Below the pieces are notes generated by a model. That model worked only from the letters and a program-made list of their open reading frames with translations. It did not search any database and was not told the DNA's origin. A stretch of 13,514 nt of DNA from Candidatus Sediminicultor tertius (lineage in GTDB: Bacteria; Atribacterota; Phoenicimicrobiia; Phoenicimicrobiales; Phoenicimicrobiaceae). The position numbers and the translations under genes are program-made. The DNA lies in NCBI GenBank assembly GCA_003527405.1, contig DPXH01000020.1:9430-22943 (forward strand), given 5' to 3'. Of the stretch, positions 6,192-12,881 are shown piece by piece; the stretch's first letter is position 1, and the number at the start of each line of letters is the position of its first letter.

Positions 6192-8330
6192 TTACTTATT
6201 TTTTAACCTTTCTTTCAGTGAAGTATTCCTATGAAAGGTTTTATTATTTTTAATGGCAATCCATAAGGCCCTTTTGGTCCCGACTAATATCACCATTTCT
6301 TTTGCCCGGGTAATCCCAGTATATAATAAATTTCTTTGAAGGAGCAAATAATGTTGAGTCATTACCGGGATAATAACTATCTGATATTCACTCCCCTGAC
6401 TTTTATGAACAGTAATAGCATAGGCCAATACCAGTTCATTTAATTCAGAAAAATCATAGCAAACTTTTTTACCGTAAAAATTTACCTCTAAGATATGCTC
6501 CTCTACATCTATATTTTTAATCCTCCCCATATCTCCATTAAAGACTTCTTTATCGTAATTATTTTTAATTTGCATGACCTTATCATTCACCCGGAAAGAG
6601 TGATTTCCATATTTAATCTGTTTCCCCTTAGGATTTAATGCCTCTCGCAGACTGTAATTTAAATTATCCGCACCCGCTTCTCCTTTATACATAGGAGAAA
6701 GGACCTGGATATCACTTACCGGGTCTATTTTATATTTGGAGGGAAGGCGGACAGTGCATAGGTTAATTATTTTTTGAGCGGCGGCCTGAGGGTCTTCTTC
6801 TTCTATAAAATAAAAATCTCTTTCCCTCTCTCCTTTAAGGACAGGGTATTTTCCCTCATTAACCCGATGGGCATTTACAATGATCAGGCTCCTTTGGTCC
6901 TGTCTAAATATCCTGGTCAATCTCACCACCGGGATAGTTTCAGAATCGATAATATCTTTTAAGACATTCCCCGGACCCACGGAAGGCAGCTGATCCACAT
7001 CACCAATTAAAATTAAAGTAGTCCCGGGAGAAACCGCTTTTAAAAGACTGTTCATTAACAGGACATCTATCATAGAAACTTCGTCCAAAATTATTACATC
7101 TGCTTTAATAGGGTTTTCAGAATTTTTGATAAAAGTTCCGCTCTTGGGACTGTATTCTAATAACCTATGAATAGTTTTTGCCTTTCTCCTGGTAGTCTCA
7201 CTTATTTTTTTCGCCGCCCTGCCTGTAGGCGCTGCCAAGACTATTTTTAACTTTAGTTCCTCGAAAAGTTCAATTAAGCCCAAAGTGGTTGTGGTTTTGC
7301 CCGTTCCCGGACCACCGGTTAACACTAATACCCGATTCAGAAGGACTTTATTGATGGCATCTTTTTGTTCTTCAGCAAAAGAAAAACGGTATTTTTTTTC
7401 CAAATATTTTATCTTCTTTTGCACATTTATATTAACTAACTGTTGAGGAAACTTCAGTAATTCAATTAATTTTTTAGCTACTCCTAATTCAGCAAAATAA
7501 TAAAGAGGTAACCAGACCCTATCTTCTTCTACTATAACCTCGCGATTATTTCTTAAAATATTTAAAGCTTTTTCAACTAATGATTCTTCAACCTCTAATA
7601 ATTCACTTCCGTACTTAATTATTTCAGTAACAACCCCGTAACAATGACCCTGATTGGCCAATTCGTTTAAAATATATTTAATCCCTGCTTTTACTCGGGC
7701 CGGAGAGTTAGCCTCTATGCCTAAATTTTGCGCAATCCTATCCGCAATTTTAAACCCGATGCCGGAAACGTCATCTACCAATCTGTAGGGATTTTCTTTT
7801 AATTTTTCAATAGCTTTATTCCCATATGTTTTATAAATCTTAACTGCATATCCGGTAGTAATCTGATAAGATTGCAAAAATATCATCACTCTTTTAATTT
7901 CTTTATGTTCTTCCCAGGATTTGCTGATCATCTCCACTCTTTTTTCTGCAATACCCTCAACTTCAGTTAGCCTCTGAAGGTTGCTCTCCAGAACTTCCAG
8001 GGTTTTATTGCCGAACTGTTTTACTATCCTGTCGGCAGTTGCCGGACCGACTCCCTTAATTAATCCGGAACTTAAATATCTTTTTAAACCAAGCAAAGAA
8101 GTAGGTAAAATTAATTGATAATCACTAAAACTAAATTGCCAGCCATATTTAGGATTATTAACCCATTCCCCTTTTAATTCGCAAGTCTCACCGGCGTTTA
8201 CCGAAGCCATCTTCCCCACAATGGTGGTTAATTTTTCTTCATTTTTATCTACACTTATCTTGGCTATTACATAACCATTCTCTTCATTTCGATATACAAT
8301 TTTTTCTATAGTTCCGGTTATAGTTTCCAT
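6192..8330 (-). CDS. recD2: RecD2-type superfamily 1B DNA helicase
   Basis: ATP-dependent 5'-3' DNA helicase of the RecD2 (RecD-like without RecBC) family, involved in recombination and repair in studied bacteria. The 712-residue protein carries the long RecD2 N-terminal region: an OB-like start (residues 1-75) and helix-hairpin-helix repeats (KGVGPATADRIV about 92-103, VEGIAEKRV 124-132, VSGIGFKIADRI 188-199). The motor follows: Walker A GGPGTGKT (339-346), APTGRAA (367-373), Walker B DEVSM (416-420), GDVDQLPSVGPG (443-454), RIFRQ (473-477), ITVHKSQGSEY (639-649) and LLYTGITRAKE (668-678). All helicase motifs are intact. An in-frame GTG exists at 8354, but the ATG at 8330 has AAGGAG 5 bases upstream and gives the usual METITGTIEKIVYRNEENG start. 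It is the first gene of a five-gene operon. The metabolic genes behind it do not obviously share its function. Confidence 0.96.
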   Translation of the reverse strand: METITGTIEKIVYRNEENGYVIAKISVDKNEEKLTTIVGKMASVNAGETCELKGEWVNNPKYGWQFSFSDYQLILPTSLLGLKRYLSSGLIKGVGPATADRIVKQFGNKTLEVLESNLQRLTEVEGIAEKRVEMISKSWEEHKEIKRVMIFLQSYQITTGYAVKIYKTYGNKAIEKLKENPYRLVDDVSGIGFKIADRIAQNLGIEANSPARVKAGIKYILNELANQGHCYGVVTEIIKYGSELLEVEESLVEKALNILRNNREVIVEEDRVWLPLYYFAELGVAKKLIELLKFPQQLVNINVQKKIKYLEKKYRFSFAEEQKDAINKVLLNRVLVLTGGPGTGKTTTTLGLIELFEELKLKIVLAAPTGRAAKKISETTRRKAKTIHRLLEYSPKSGTFIKNSENPIKADVIILDEVSMIDVLLMNSLLKAVSPGTTLILIGDVDQLPSVGPGNVLKDIIDSETIPVVRLTRIFRQDQRSLIIVNAHRVNEGKYPVLKGERERDFYFIEEEDPQAAAQKIINLCTVRLPSKYKIDPVSDIQVLSPMYKGEAGADNLNYSLREALNPKGKQIKYGNHSFRVNDKVMQIKNNYDKEVFNGDMGRIKNIDVEEHILEVNFYGKKVCYDFSELNELVLAYAITVHKSQGSEYQIVIIPVMTQHYLLLQRNLLYTGITRAKEMVILVGTKRALWIAIKNNKTFHRNTSLKERLKNK

Positions 8331-8333
8331 TAA

Positions 8334-8348
8334 TTCTCCTTCGGAGAA
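8334..8348 (-). promoter_or_regulatory. recD2 ribosome binding site within a small hairpin
   Basis: TTCTCC-gaa-GGAGAA (minus strand) is a perfect 6-bp inverted repeat with a 3-base loop. The AAGGAG ribosome binding site of recD2 (8336-8341) spans its loop and right arm. Folding could limit translation, but the stem is short and may be chance. Confidence 0.4.
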
Positions 8349-8351
8349 ATT

Positions 8352-8436
8352 CACCGATTAATCAATTCGCCGATTCCCCGATTGGCCAATTTGCAAATTA
8401 AATCAGTCGTTAGCGAATAGTAATTTGTATCGCGTT
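8352..8436. repeat. T module and GTATCGCG element upstream of recD2
   Basis: 8352-8413 is a quasi-periodic run of CCGATT/CAATT units ending in a core (8393-8413) like those before four other genes. 8416-8436 resembles 8997-9017 before yjbQ, with 18 of the first 20 positions identical by eye. No other content is seen up to the palindromes at 8465. Confidence 0.65.
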
Positions 8437-8464
8437 ACATAAACTAAGATTCAACTGTAGGGGT

Positions 8465-8492
8465 GTAGGGGCACAATGAATTGTGCCCCTAC
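8465..8492. repeat. Long perfect P palindrome (GTAGGGGCACAAT arms)
   Basis: GTAGGGGCACAAT-ga-ATTGTGCCCCTAC: perfect 13-bp arms and a 2-base centre, the best-preserved copy in the window. It shows that the flanking GTAG/CTAC belongs to the element. It sits between the recD2 upstream region and the yjbQ 3' end. No T run follows on either strand, so it does not look like a standard intrinsic terminator. Confidence 0.92.
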
Positions 8493-8500
8493 ATTATTGC

Positions 8501-8520
8501 GGGTTCGATGAATCGAACCC
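8501..8520. repeat. P palindrome (GGGTTCGAT arms)
   Basis: GGGTTCGAT-ga-ATCGAACCC followed by CTAC (8521-8524). Perfect 9-bp arms, identical to 983-1002. It lies 8 bases from the previous palindrome; the spacer ATTATTGC is repeated between the two palindromes at 9098-9149. Confidence 0.9.
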
Positions 8521-8561
8521 CTACCTCTTTTTCTCTTTTTTTCTTCACTCTCCGCTCCACG

Positions 8562-8960
8562 CTAATTTTCTATTATTTTCACAAAATATTTTCTGTTTCG
8601 GGGACCATCAAATTCACAAAAGCATATCCCCTGCCAGGTTCCCAAAAGGAGATTATTATTTTTCACAGGTATATTTACCGAAGACCCAATGATACTCGCC
8701 TTGATATGGGCAGCAGAGTTCCCCTCTAAATGACTGTAATTATCATTAAAAGGGATTACTTTATTTAACTCCATAACTATATCCTGCTTAACGCTGGGGT
8801 CAGCATTTTCATTTATGGTAACTCCGGCAGTAGTATGGGGGATAAAAACACAACATAGCCCCCTCATAATTCCGCTCTCTTCTACAACCTTTTGAACTTG
8901 AGCGGTTATATCTAAAATTTGTGTTTGAGTATTAGTTTGTATAGTAATTTCCTTTAACAT
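8562..8960 (-). CDS. YjbQ/UPF0047 family protein
   Basis: Small cytosolic protein of the YjbQ/UPF0047 family, compact beta-rich trimers of poorly defined role. Weak thiamine-phosphate synthase activity has been reported for members. The 132 residues cover the whole family. Conserved blocks are PHTTAGVTINENADPSVKQD (41-60, with H42), YSHLEGNSAAHIKASIIGSS (75-94, with H77, E79 and H85, the likely metal or active-site cluster) and GTWQGICFCEFDGPRNRK (107-124). The ATG at 8960 follows GAGAGG at suitable spacing. The TAG stop is itself the first three bases of a TAGCGTGGAGCGG repeat, so a repeat begins exactly at the gene end. It is a single-gene unit with repeat mosaics on both sides, so the context gives no hint of function. 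Confidence 0.92.
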   Translation of the reverse strand: MLKEITIQTNTQTQILDITAQVQKVVEESGIMRGLCCVFIPHTTAGVTINENADPSVKQDIVMELNKVIPFNDNYSHLEGNSAAHIKASIIGSSVNIPVKNNNLLLGTWQGICFCEFDGPRNRKYFVKIIEN

Positions 8961-9295
8961 AAATACCTCTCTTCTCGGTTAGTCGGTTATCTGGTTAATA
9001 GTATTTCGTATCGCGTATTGCGATAAAGAAAATAGAATTCAGCTGTAGGGGCATAATGGATTGTGCCCTTTCTGTTTTATTGTCTTTTGATTACTCTGGG
9101 CACGATGCATCGTGCCCCTACATTATTGCGGGTTCGATGAATTGAACCCCTACAATTAAGTAGACAGGCAAGCCTGTCCTCGTGAAAACGGGGAACGCCT
9201 GTCCTACGCTAATAATCTTCTGACTCCTGGATACTGGCTTCTGACTTCTATTCTCTTTACGAGATACGAGATACAAGATACGGATTTAACTCTAT
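8961..9295. repeat. Repeat mosaic gap (T-P-S order), no gene
   Basis: From left to right: a short T module (8975-8998) and GTATCGCG element (8997-9020). Palindromes follow: GGGCATAAT-gg-ATTGTGCCC (9049-9068, one mismatch), GGGCACGAT-gc-ATCGTGCCC (9098-9117, perfect), GGGTTCGAT-ga-ATTGAACCC (9130-9149, one mismatch) and GACAGGC-aa-GCCTGTC (9163-9178), with a further GCCTGTCCTACG at about 9198-9209. Then come S modules: a TTCTGACTCCTGG-type run (9208-9250) and a GAGATACGAGATAC run (9259-9282), reaching 12 bases from the DUF2007 stop. I see no coding region. Confidence 0.85.
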
Positions 9296-9541
9296 CTAAA
9301 CATTTTTACTAATAATTTCTTTACTTTTTTCAAGGTCCTTATCAGAGACTAAAATACTTACTTCAGCTAATCCATCTATGGTAAAAGGATAAATTGAACG
9401 AGTAATATCTGATTGTAGGATACATTTAATATTACAACTCGCCAATAAACTCTCAATAGCAAGGGCTTCATCTTCACGTGGGACCCGACAGAGTTCAACA
9501 ATTTTTATGTCTTTGTCTTTTTTTTCTGTATTTTCAGACAA
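9296..9541 (-). CDS. DUF2007 family small protein
   Basis: An 81-residue protein matching the DUF2007 (putative signal-transducing protein) pattern by eye. It reads ELCRVPREDEALAIESLLAS (16-35), a helix that follows the first strand, then NIKCILQSD (37-45) and the closing LAEVSILVSDKDLEKSKEII (59-78). Members are short alpha-beta domains, often fused or next to other proteins, and no reaction is established. The first residues (ENTEKKDKD) are polar and probably disordered. The start is TTG at 9541: GGAGG lies 7 bases upstream, and no nearby ATG or GTG would serve. It is a single-gene unit. The TAG stop is followed after 12 bases by ATCCGTATCTTG-type repeats. Family assignment is fairly sure; function is unknown. 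Confidence 0.82.
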   Translation of the reverse strand: MSENTEKKDKDIKIVELCRVPREDEALAIESLLASCNIKCILQSDITRSIYPFTIDGLAEVSILVSDKDLEKSKEIISKNV

Positions 9542-10006
9542 AATAAATCCTCCGATTAGTCAATTCACTAATTCCCCTATTGTCCAATTTACCAATTAAA
9601 TTAGTTTGCCAGTTACCCGGTTAACCAGTTTTACGGTTAGCCAATTAAATTAGTTATTAAGTAAATAATCTAGCGTATAGCAATACGCCCCTATCTCCTC
9701 TGTCATTCCTGTATCTTCCTTGTCATTCCCGTGGAAACGGGAATCTATCTTTTTCCTGTTTACCTTGTCATCATTCGAGTTCGATGAATCAAACCCCATA
9801 CAACACATTACTTATTTCGGGGCAGACACAAGGTCTTCCCCTACTTATACTTTGCGACCTTATCTTTCCTCTTCTTTTTTCTCTTTTTTCTTCGCTATAT
9901 ACTATACTCGATACTCAATGCTATCTCAACTTCTGTCTTCTGACTTTTTCTCTGCGAGATACGATTCACGAGATACGAGATACGGATCAGGCTACTGGCT
10001 TTTATT
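9542..10006. repeat. Largest repeat mosaic gap (T-P-S order), no gene
   Basis: A long T module (9551-9656) holds two copies of the core (9591-9614 and 9641-9655) in a run of units about 8-9 bases long (GGTTAACC-like). Next is GCGTAT-agc-AATACGC (9673-9687), an imperfect inverted repeat. Then come ATTCCCGT-ggaa-ACGGGAAT (9725-9744), a decayed P palindrome GAGTTCGAT-ga-ATCAAACCC (9777-9796) and the second copy of the left-edge repeat (9799-9844). A pyrimidine-rich stretch (about 9860-9895) is followed by S modules (9926-9984) that run to the larC stop. Open frames on the plus strand here are made of repeats and match no protein I know. Confidence 0.82.
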
Positions 10007-11209
10007 TTATAAACTCACAATCCGCAACTTATTATAGCCAATCTTCTTAGCCTCTTCATATACCTCTTTAAGAGGAATTTTATGCTGCTTGGCCATCTTC
10101 TTGCAATCTTCATACTCAGGGGCAACATTTTTAATTTCCCCTTTAAAAATACCGACCTTAACCCTAATTTTACCATACTTTGTTTCAGCAATAAAATTCT
10201 GCTGAGCCAGTCTCAATCTTTTTATTTCCCTTATCCTTACTCCCAAGGTAGTGGATTCAGAAAATAATACTTCCAGTATTTCCTTAAGATTTTGTTCATA
10301 AACAACAATACTAAACATATGGGCAGGGCGGTTCTTTTTCATTTGAATAGGAGTCAAAAATACATCCAAAGCTCCCTGGGAAAATAATTTTTCCATAATA
10401 TAATCATAAAATTCCGGGTTCATATCATCAATATTAGTGTCTATTAATACAGCTTCATCACTGACATAACCATCTTTTGAGTGCTCATCCTTTAATATCT
10501 TCTCGCCTATACTTACCCTTAAAAGATTGGGAATGGTAAATTCTTTCTCTCCGGCTCCGTATCCTGTCCTTTCTATTTTCATTAAAGGCCTTTCTCTAAA
10601 ACTTTTAGCTAAGGTGCCGATAATTCCAGCCCCCGTCGGGGTAATCATCTCACTCTCGATCCCACCGCTATAAGTTGGGATATTCTTTAATAATTCTAAA
10701 GTAGCCGGGGCAGGAACCGGGATAACCCCATGAGCACATTTAACAAAACCCTTCCCCACAGGCAAGGCGGAAGAATATATTTCTTCTATTCCCAAAGTTT
10801 TTATTCCTATAACTGCAGAAGTTATATCAATAATACTATCCAATCCTCCAATTTCATGAAAATGGATTTTATCTAAATCTTTCCGGTGAATTTTAGATTC
10901 AGCCTGGGCTATATTAAAAAATATCTTTTTGGTTTCCTTTTTAATCTCTTCATCCAATTTGCTCTTCTCAAGGATGGTTAAAATATCTTTAAACCTTCTC
11001 TCCACCCCTTCTTCTTTTATCCTTACCTTAAACTGGGTGGCAGAAATTCCCTTTTTCACTACTTTGTTTACCTCTAATTGATAACCGGAAAGACCTAATT
11101 TTTTTAATTCTTTTTCTAATGTTTCTATTTTCAATCCCGCATCAAGCAGGGCACCGACGGTCATATCCCCGCTGATACCGGAAAAGCAATCAAAATAGGC
11201 AATCTTCAT
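10007..11209 (-). CDS. larC: LarC, nickel insertion protein for the NPN cofactor
   Basis: CTP-dependent enzyme that inserts nickel into the pincer precursor, the last step of nickel-pincer nucleotide synthesis. It is 400 residues in one uninterrupted frame, unlike the Lactobacillus plantarum gene, which is read as larC1/larC2 through a frameshift. Landmarks are YFDCFSGISGDM (5-16), the histidine-rich HFHEIGGLDSIIDI (116-129), ALPVGKGFVKCAHGVIPVPAPATLELL (148-174), TPTGAGIIGTL (190-200), DTNIDDMNPEFYDYI (257-271) in the C-terminal catalytic part, and KKNRPAHMFS (291-300). The start ATG overlaps the larB stop by four bases (ATGA), so translation is coupled. Repeats of the ATCTCGTATCTCG type begin about 7 bases after the TAA stop. 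Full conservation of the blocks makes the call firm. Confidence 0.96.
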   Translation of the reverse strand: MKIAYFDCFSGISGDMTVGALLDAGLKIETLEKELKKLGLSGYQLEVNKVVKKGISATQFKVRIKEEGVERRFKDILTILEKSKLDEEIKKETKKIFFNIAQAESKIHRKDLDKIHFHEIGGLDSIIDITSAVIGIKTLGIEEIYSSALPVGKGFVKCAHGVIPVPAPATLELLKNIPTYSGGIESEMITPTGAGIIGTLAKSFRERPLMKIERTGYGAGEKEFTIPNLLRVSIGEKILKDEHSKDGYVSDEAVLIDTNIDDMNPEFYDYIMEKLFSQGALDVFLTPIQMKKNRPAHMFSIVVYEQNLKEILEVLFSESTTLGVRIREIKRLRLAQQNFIAETKYGKIRVKVGIFKGEIKNVAPEYEDCKKMAKQHKIPLKEVYEEAKKIGYNKLRIVSL

Positions 11210-11964
11210 TCCTTCACCTCATTTAACTGGTTAATTAAGCTGGCCATATAACCTGCTCCAAACCCATTATCGATATTTACTACCGCTAAACCGGGGGCAC
11301 AACTGTTAAGCATAGTCAGTAGAGCAGACAATCCTTTAAAGCTCGCCCCGTAACCTACGCTGGTGGGAACGGCAATTATAGGTTTATCTACCAATCCTCC
11401 TACCACACTGGGGAGAGCCCCCTCCATTCCCGCTACCACGATTAAAACATTGGCGGCTAACAATTTTTTTGAATTGGTTAAAAGCCGATGAAGGCCGGCT
11501 ACTCCAACATCGTAAAGACGTTCCACTCTATTACCCATCAGCTCCGCCATAACTGCGGCTTCTTCGGCTACGGGAATATCAGCAGTACCACCACTGACCA
11601 CTAAAATAAATTTAGAGCTGACTTTCTTCTTTTTTTCTACTGCCACAATTCTGGCCTCTTTAAAGTAAGTTACTTCCGGAATAATCTTTTTAATCTCCTG
11701 GTATACTTCGAAGGTAGCCCGGGTAGCAACAATTTTGCCTCCGGTTTCTTTTATTCGTTTGGTAATTTTAGTTATCTGCTCCAGTGTTTTGCCCTGGCAA
11801 AAAATAACTTCCGGAAAACCTTTCCTTAATTGCCTCTGGCTATCTATTTTGGCAAAACCCAGATCATCGTAAGGGAAATGTTTTAACTTCTCTAATACCT
11901 CTTTTATTTCTATCTGACCGGATTTAAATTGCTGTAATATTTTTTCAATCTCTTTTTTATTCAT
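11206..11964 (-). CDS. larB: LarB, NaAD carboxylase/hydrolase of NPN synthesis
   Basis: First enzyme of NPN synthesis: it carboxylates the pyridinium ring of nicotinic acid adenine dinucleotide and cleaves the phosphoanhydride, giving pyridinium-3,5-dicarboxylate mononucleotide. The 252 residues show the N-terminal block AKIDSQRQLRKGFPEVIFCQGKT (38-60) and a PurE/AIR-carboxylase-like domain with SGGTADIPVAEEAA (124-137), YDVGVAGLHR (151-160), VAGMEGALPSVVGGLVDKPIIAVPTSVGYG (177-206) and SCAPGLAVVNIDNGFGAGYMA (221-241). C221 is the conserved cysteine that is thought to form a covalent substrate adduct. The ATG at 11964 lies three bases after the larE stop; its ribosome binding site GAGGGATG is inside the last larE codons. 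Coupled translation with larE and larC is expected. Confidence 0.96.
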   Translation of the reverse strand: MNKKEIEKILQQFKSGQIEIKEVLEKLKHFPYDDLGFAKIDSQRQLRKGFPEVIFCQGKTLEQITKITKRIKETGGKIVATRATFEVYQEIKKIIPEVTYFKEARIVAVEKKKKVSSKFILVVSGGTADIPVAEEAAVMAELMGNRVERLYDVGVAGLHRLLTNSKKLLAANVLIVVAGMEGALPSVVGGLVDKPIIAVPTSVGYGASFKGLSALLTMLNSCAPGLAVVNIDNGFGAGYMASLINQLNEVKE

Positions 11965-11967
11965 TAG

Positions 11968-12876
11968 TCATCCCTCGGCTTTCTCTTTTAATTCTTCATT
12001 CATGCTCCCGCTTCGGTATCCCTGTAAATCAAGGGTAATATAAATAAATCCTAATTTTTTTAATTTAGCGATTATCTTTTTTCTTAAATCTTCTCTTATT
12101 AATAAGAGCATATCTTCTTCTCTTACTTCAATCTTTGCCAGCTTATTATAGTGTCTTACTCTTACCTGTTCAATTCCCAGATCATGGAAAAATCCTTCGG
12201 CCTGTTCTATCCTTTTCAACTTCTCTAAAGTTATCTCATCCCTATAAGGAATCCTGGTTGCAAGACAAGAATTAGAAGGCTTGTCCCAGGTGGACAAATC
12301 CATTTCTTTAGAAAGAAGGCGAATGTCATCTTTGGTAAGAAGAGCTTCCTGCAGGGGACTCCTTATCTTTAATTCTCTAACCGCCTTCATCCCCGGACGA
12401 TAATCGCTAAGATCATCATAATTAGAGCCGTCTGCCACAAAATTAAAATTAAGTTCTTTAGCCATTTCACTTATTCGGCTGAATATTTCTTTTTTGCAAA
12501 TATAACATCTCTCGGGAGGATTATTAACAAATTCTTTATTCGATAAAATATCAATATCCATAAACAGATGCTTCACTTTAAATTTTTGCGCCATCTTCTT
12601 AGCATCAGTTATCTCACTAAGATGGTGAATTTCTGACTTTACAGTTACCGCCGCAACTCTCTCCCCTAATTCCTCTCGGGCTACTTTTAACAAAAAAGTG
12701 CTGTCCACTCCTCCAGAATAAGCAATCAAAACACTTCTCATTTCAGATAATATTTTTCGTAAATTATTTAATTTCTCTTTTAAGTTATTTTTTTGTGCTT
12801 CTTTCTTTATAAACTTTTTTCCGGGCTCGATAAATCGAGCCCCTACATTTTTATTATAATTTATTTTTTCCATCAT
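11968..12876 (-). CDS. larE: LarE, ATP-dependent sulfur transferase of NPN synthesis
   Basis: PP-loop enzyme that adenylates the carboxylates of the LarB product and converts them to thiocarboxylates. Numbered from the ATG at 12876 (302 residues), it has the PP-loop AYSGGVDSTFLL (52-63), ERCYICKKEIF (123-133), VADGSNYDDLSDYRPG (147-162) and PSNSCLATRIPY (200-211). Three cysteines, C124, C127 and C204, match the set that holds a [4Fe-4S] cluster in cluster-dependent LarE proteins; the L. plantarum enzyme instead sacrifices one cysteine. The N-terminus is odd: residues 11-18 (VGARFIEP) are encoded by a GTAGGGGCTCGAT-type palindrome. No alternative start codon occurs between this point and Met46, so the element is probably translated. 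A TTG at 12885 overlapping the cobO stop (TTGA) would add three residues, and ATG at 12873 would remove one. The ribosome binding site is weak, so coupling to cobO is likely. Confidence 0.93.
   Translation of the reverse strand: MMEKINYNKNVGARFIEPGKKFIKKEAQKNNLKEKLNNLRKILSEMRSVLIAYSGGVDSTFLLKVAREELGERVAAVTVKSEIHHLSEITDAKKMAQKFKVKHLFMDIDILSNKEFVNNPPERCYICKKEIFSRISEMAKELNFNFVADGSNYDDLSDYRPGMKAVRELKIRSPLQEALLTKDDIRLLSKEMDLSTWDKPSNSCLATRIPYRDEITLEKLKRIEQAEGFFHDLGIEQVRVRHYNKLAKIEVREEDMLLLIREDLRKKIIAKLKKLGFIYITLDLQGYRSGSMNEELKEKAEG
12823..12846. repeat. P palindrome inside larE coding region
   Basis: GGGCTCGAT-aa-ATCGAGCCC followed by CTAC on the plus strand: perfect 9-bp arms and a 2-base centre, the same architecture as the intergenic P palindromes. 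Read on the minus strand in the larE frame, GTAGGGGCTCGA and so on gives VGARFIEP, with no stop. It lies 24-50 bases inside the gene. Confidence 0.9.
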
Positions 12877-12881
12877 ACATC

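Noticed and set aside
8465..8520. Rho-independent terminators
   Set aside because: Strong palindromes but no T run follows on the minus strand (or plus strand); they also occur inside larE, so a simple terminator role is not supported.
8481..8729. Plus-strand open frames over the yjbQ 3' half
   Set aside because: They start in the palindromes and run antisense to clear YjbQ signature blocks; they are shadows.
9720..10050. Plus-strand open frames of about 88-105 codons in the gap upstream of the DUF2007 gene
   Set aside because: They are built from the intergenic repeats (P, S and the 44-base repeat), have no ribosome binding site I can see, and match no family.
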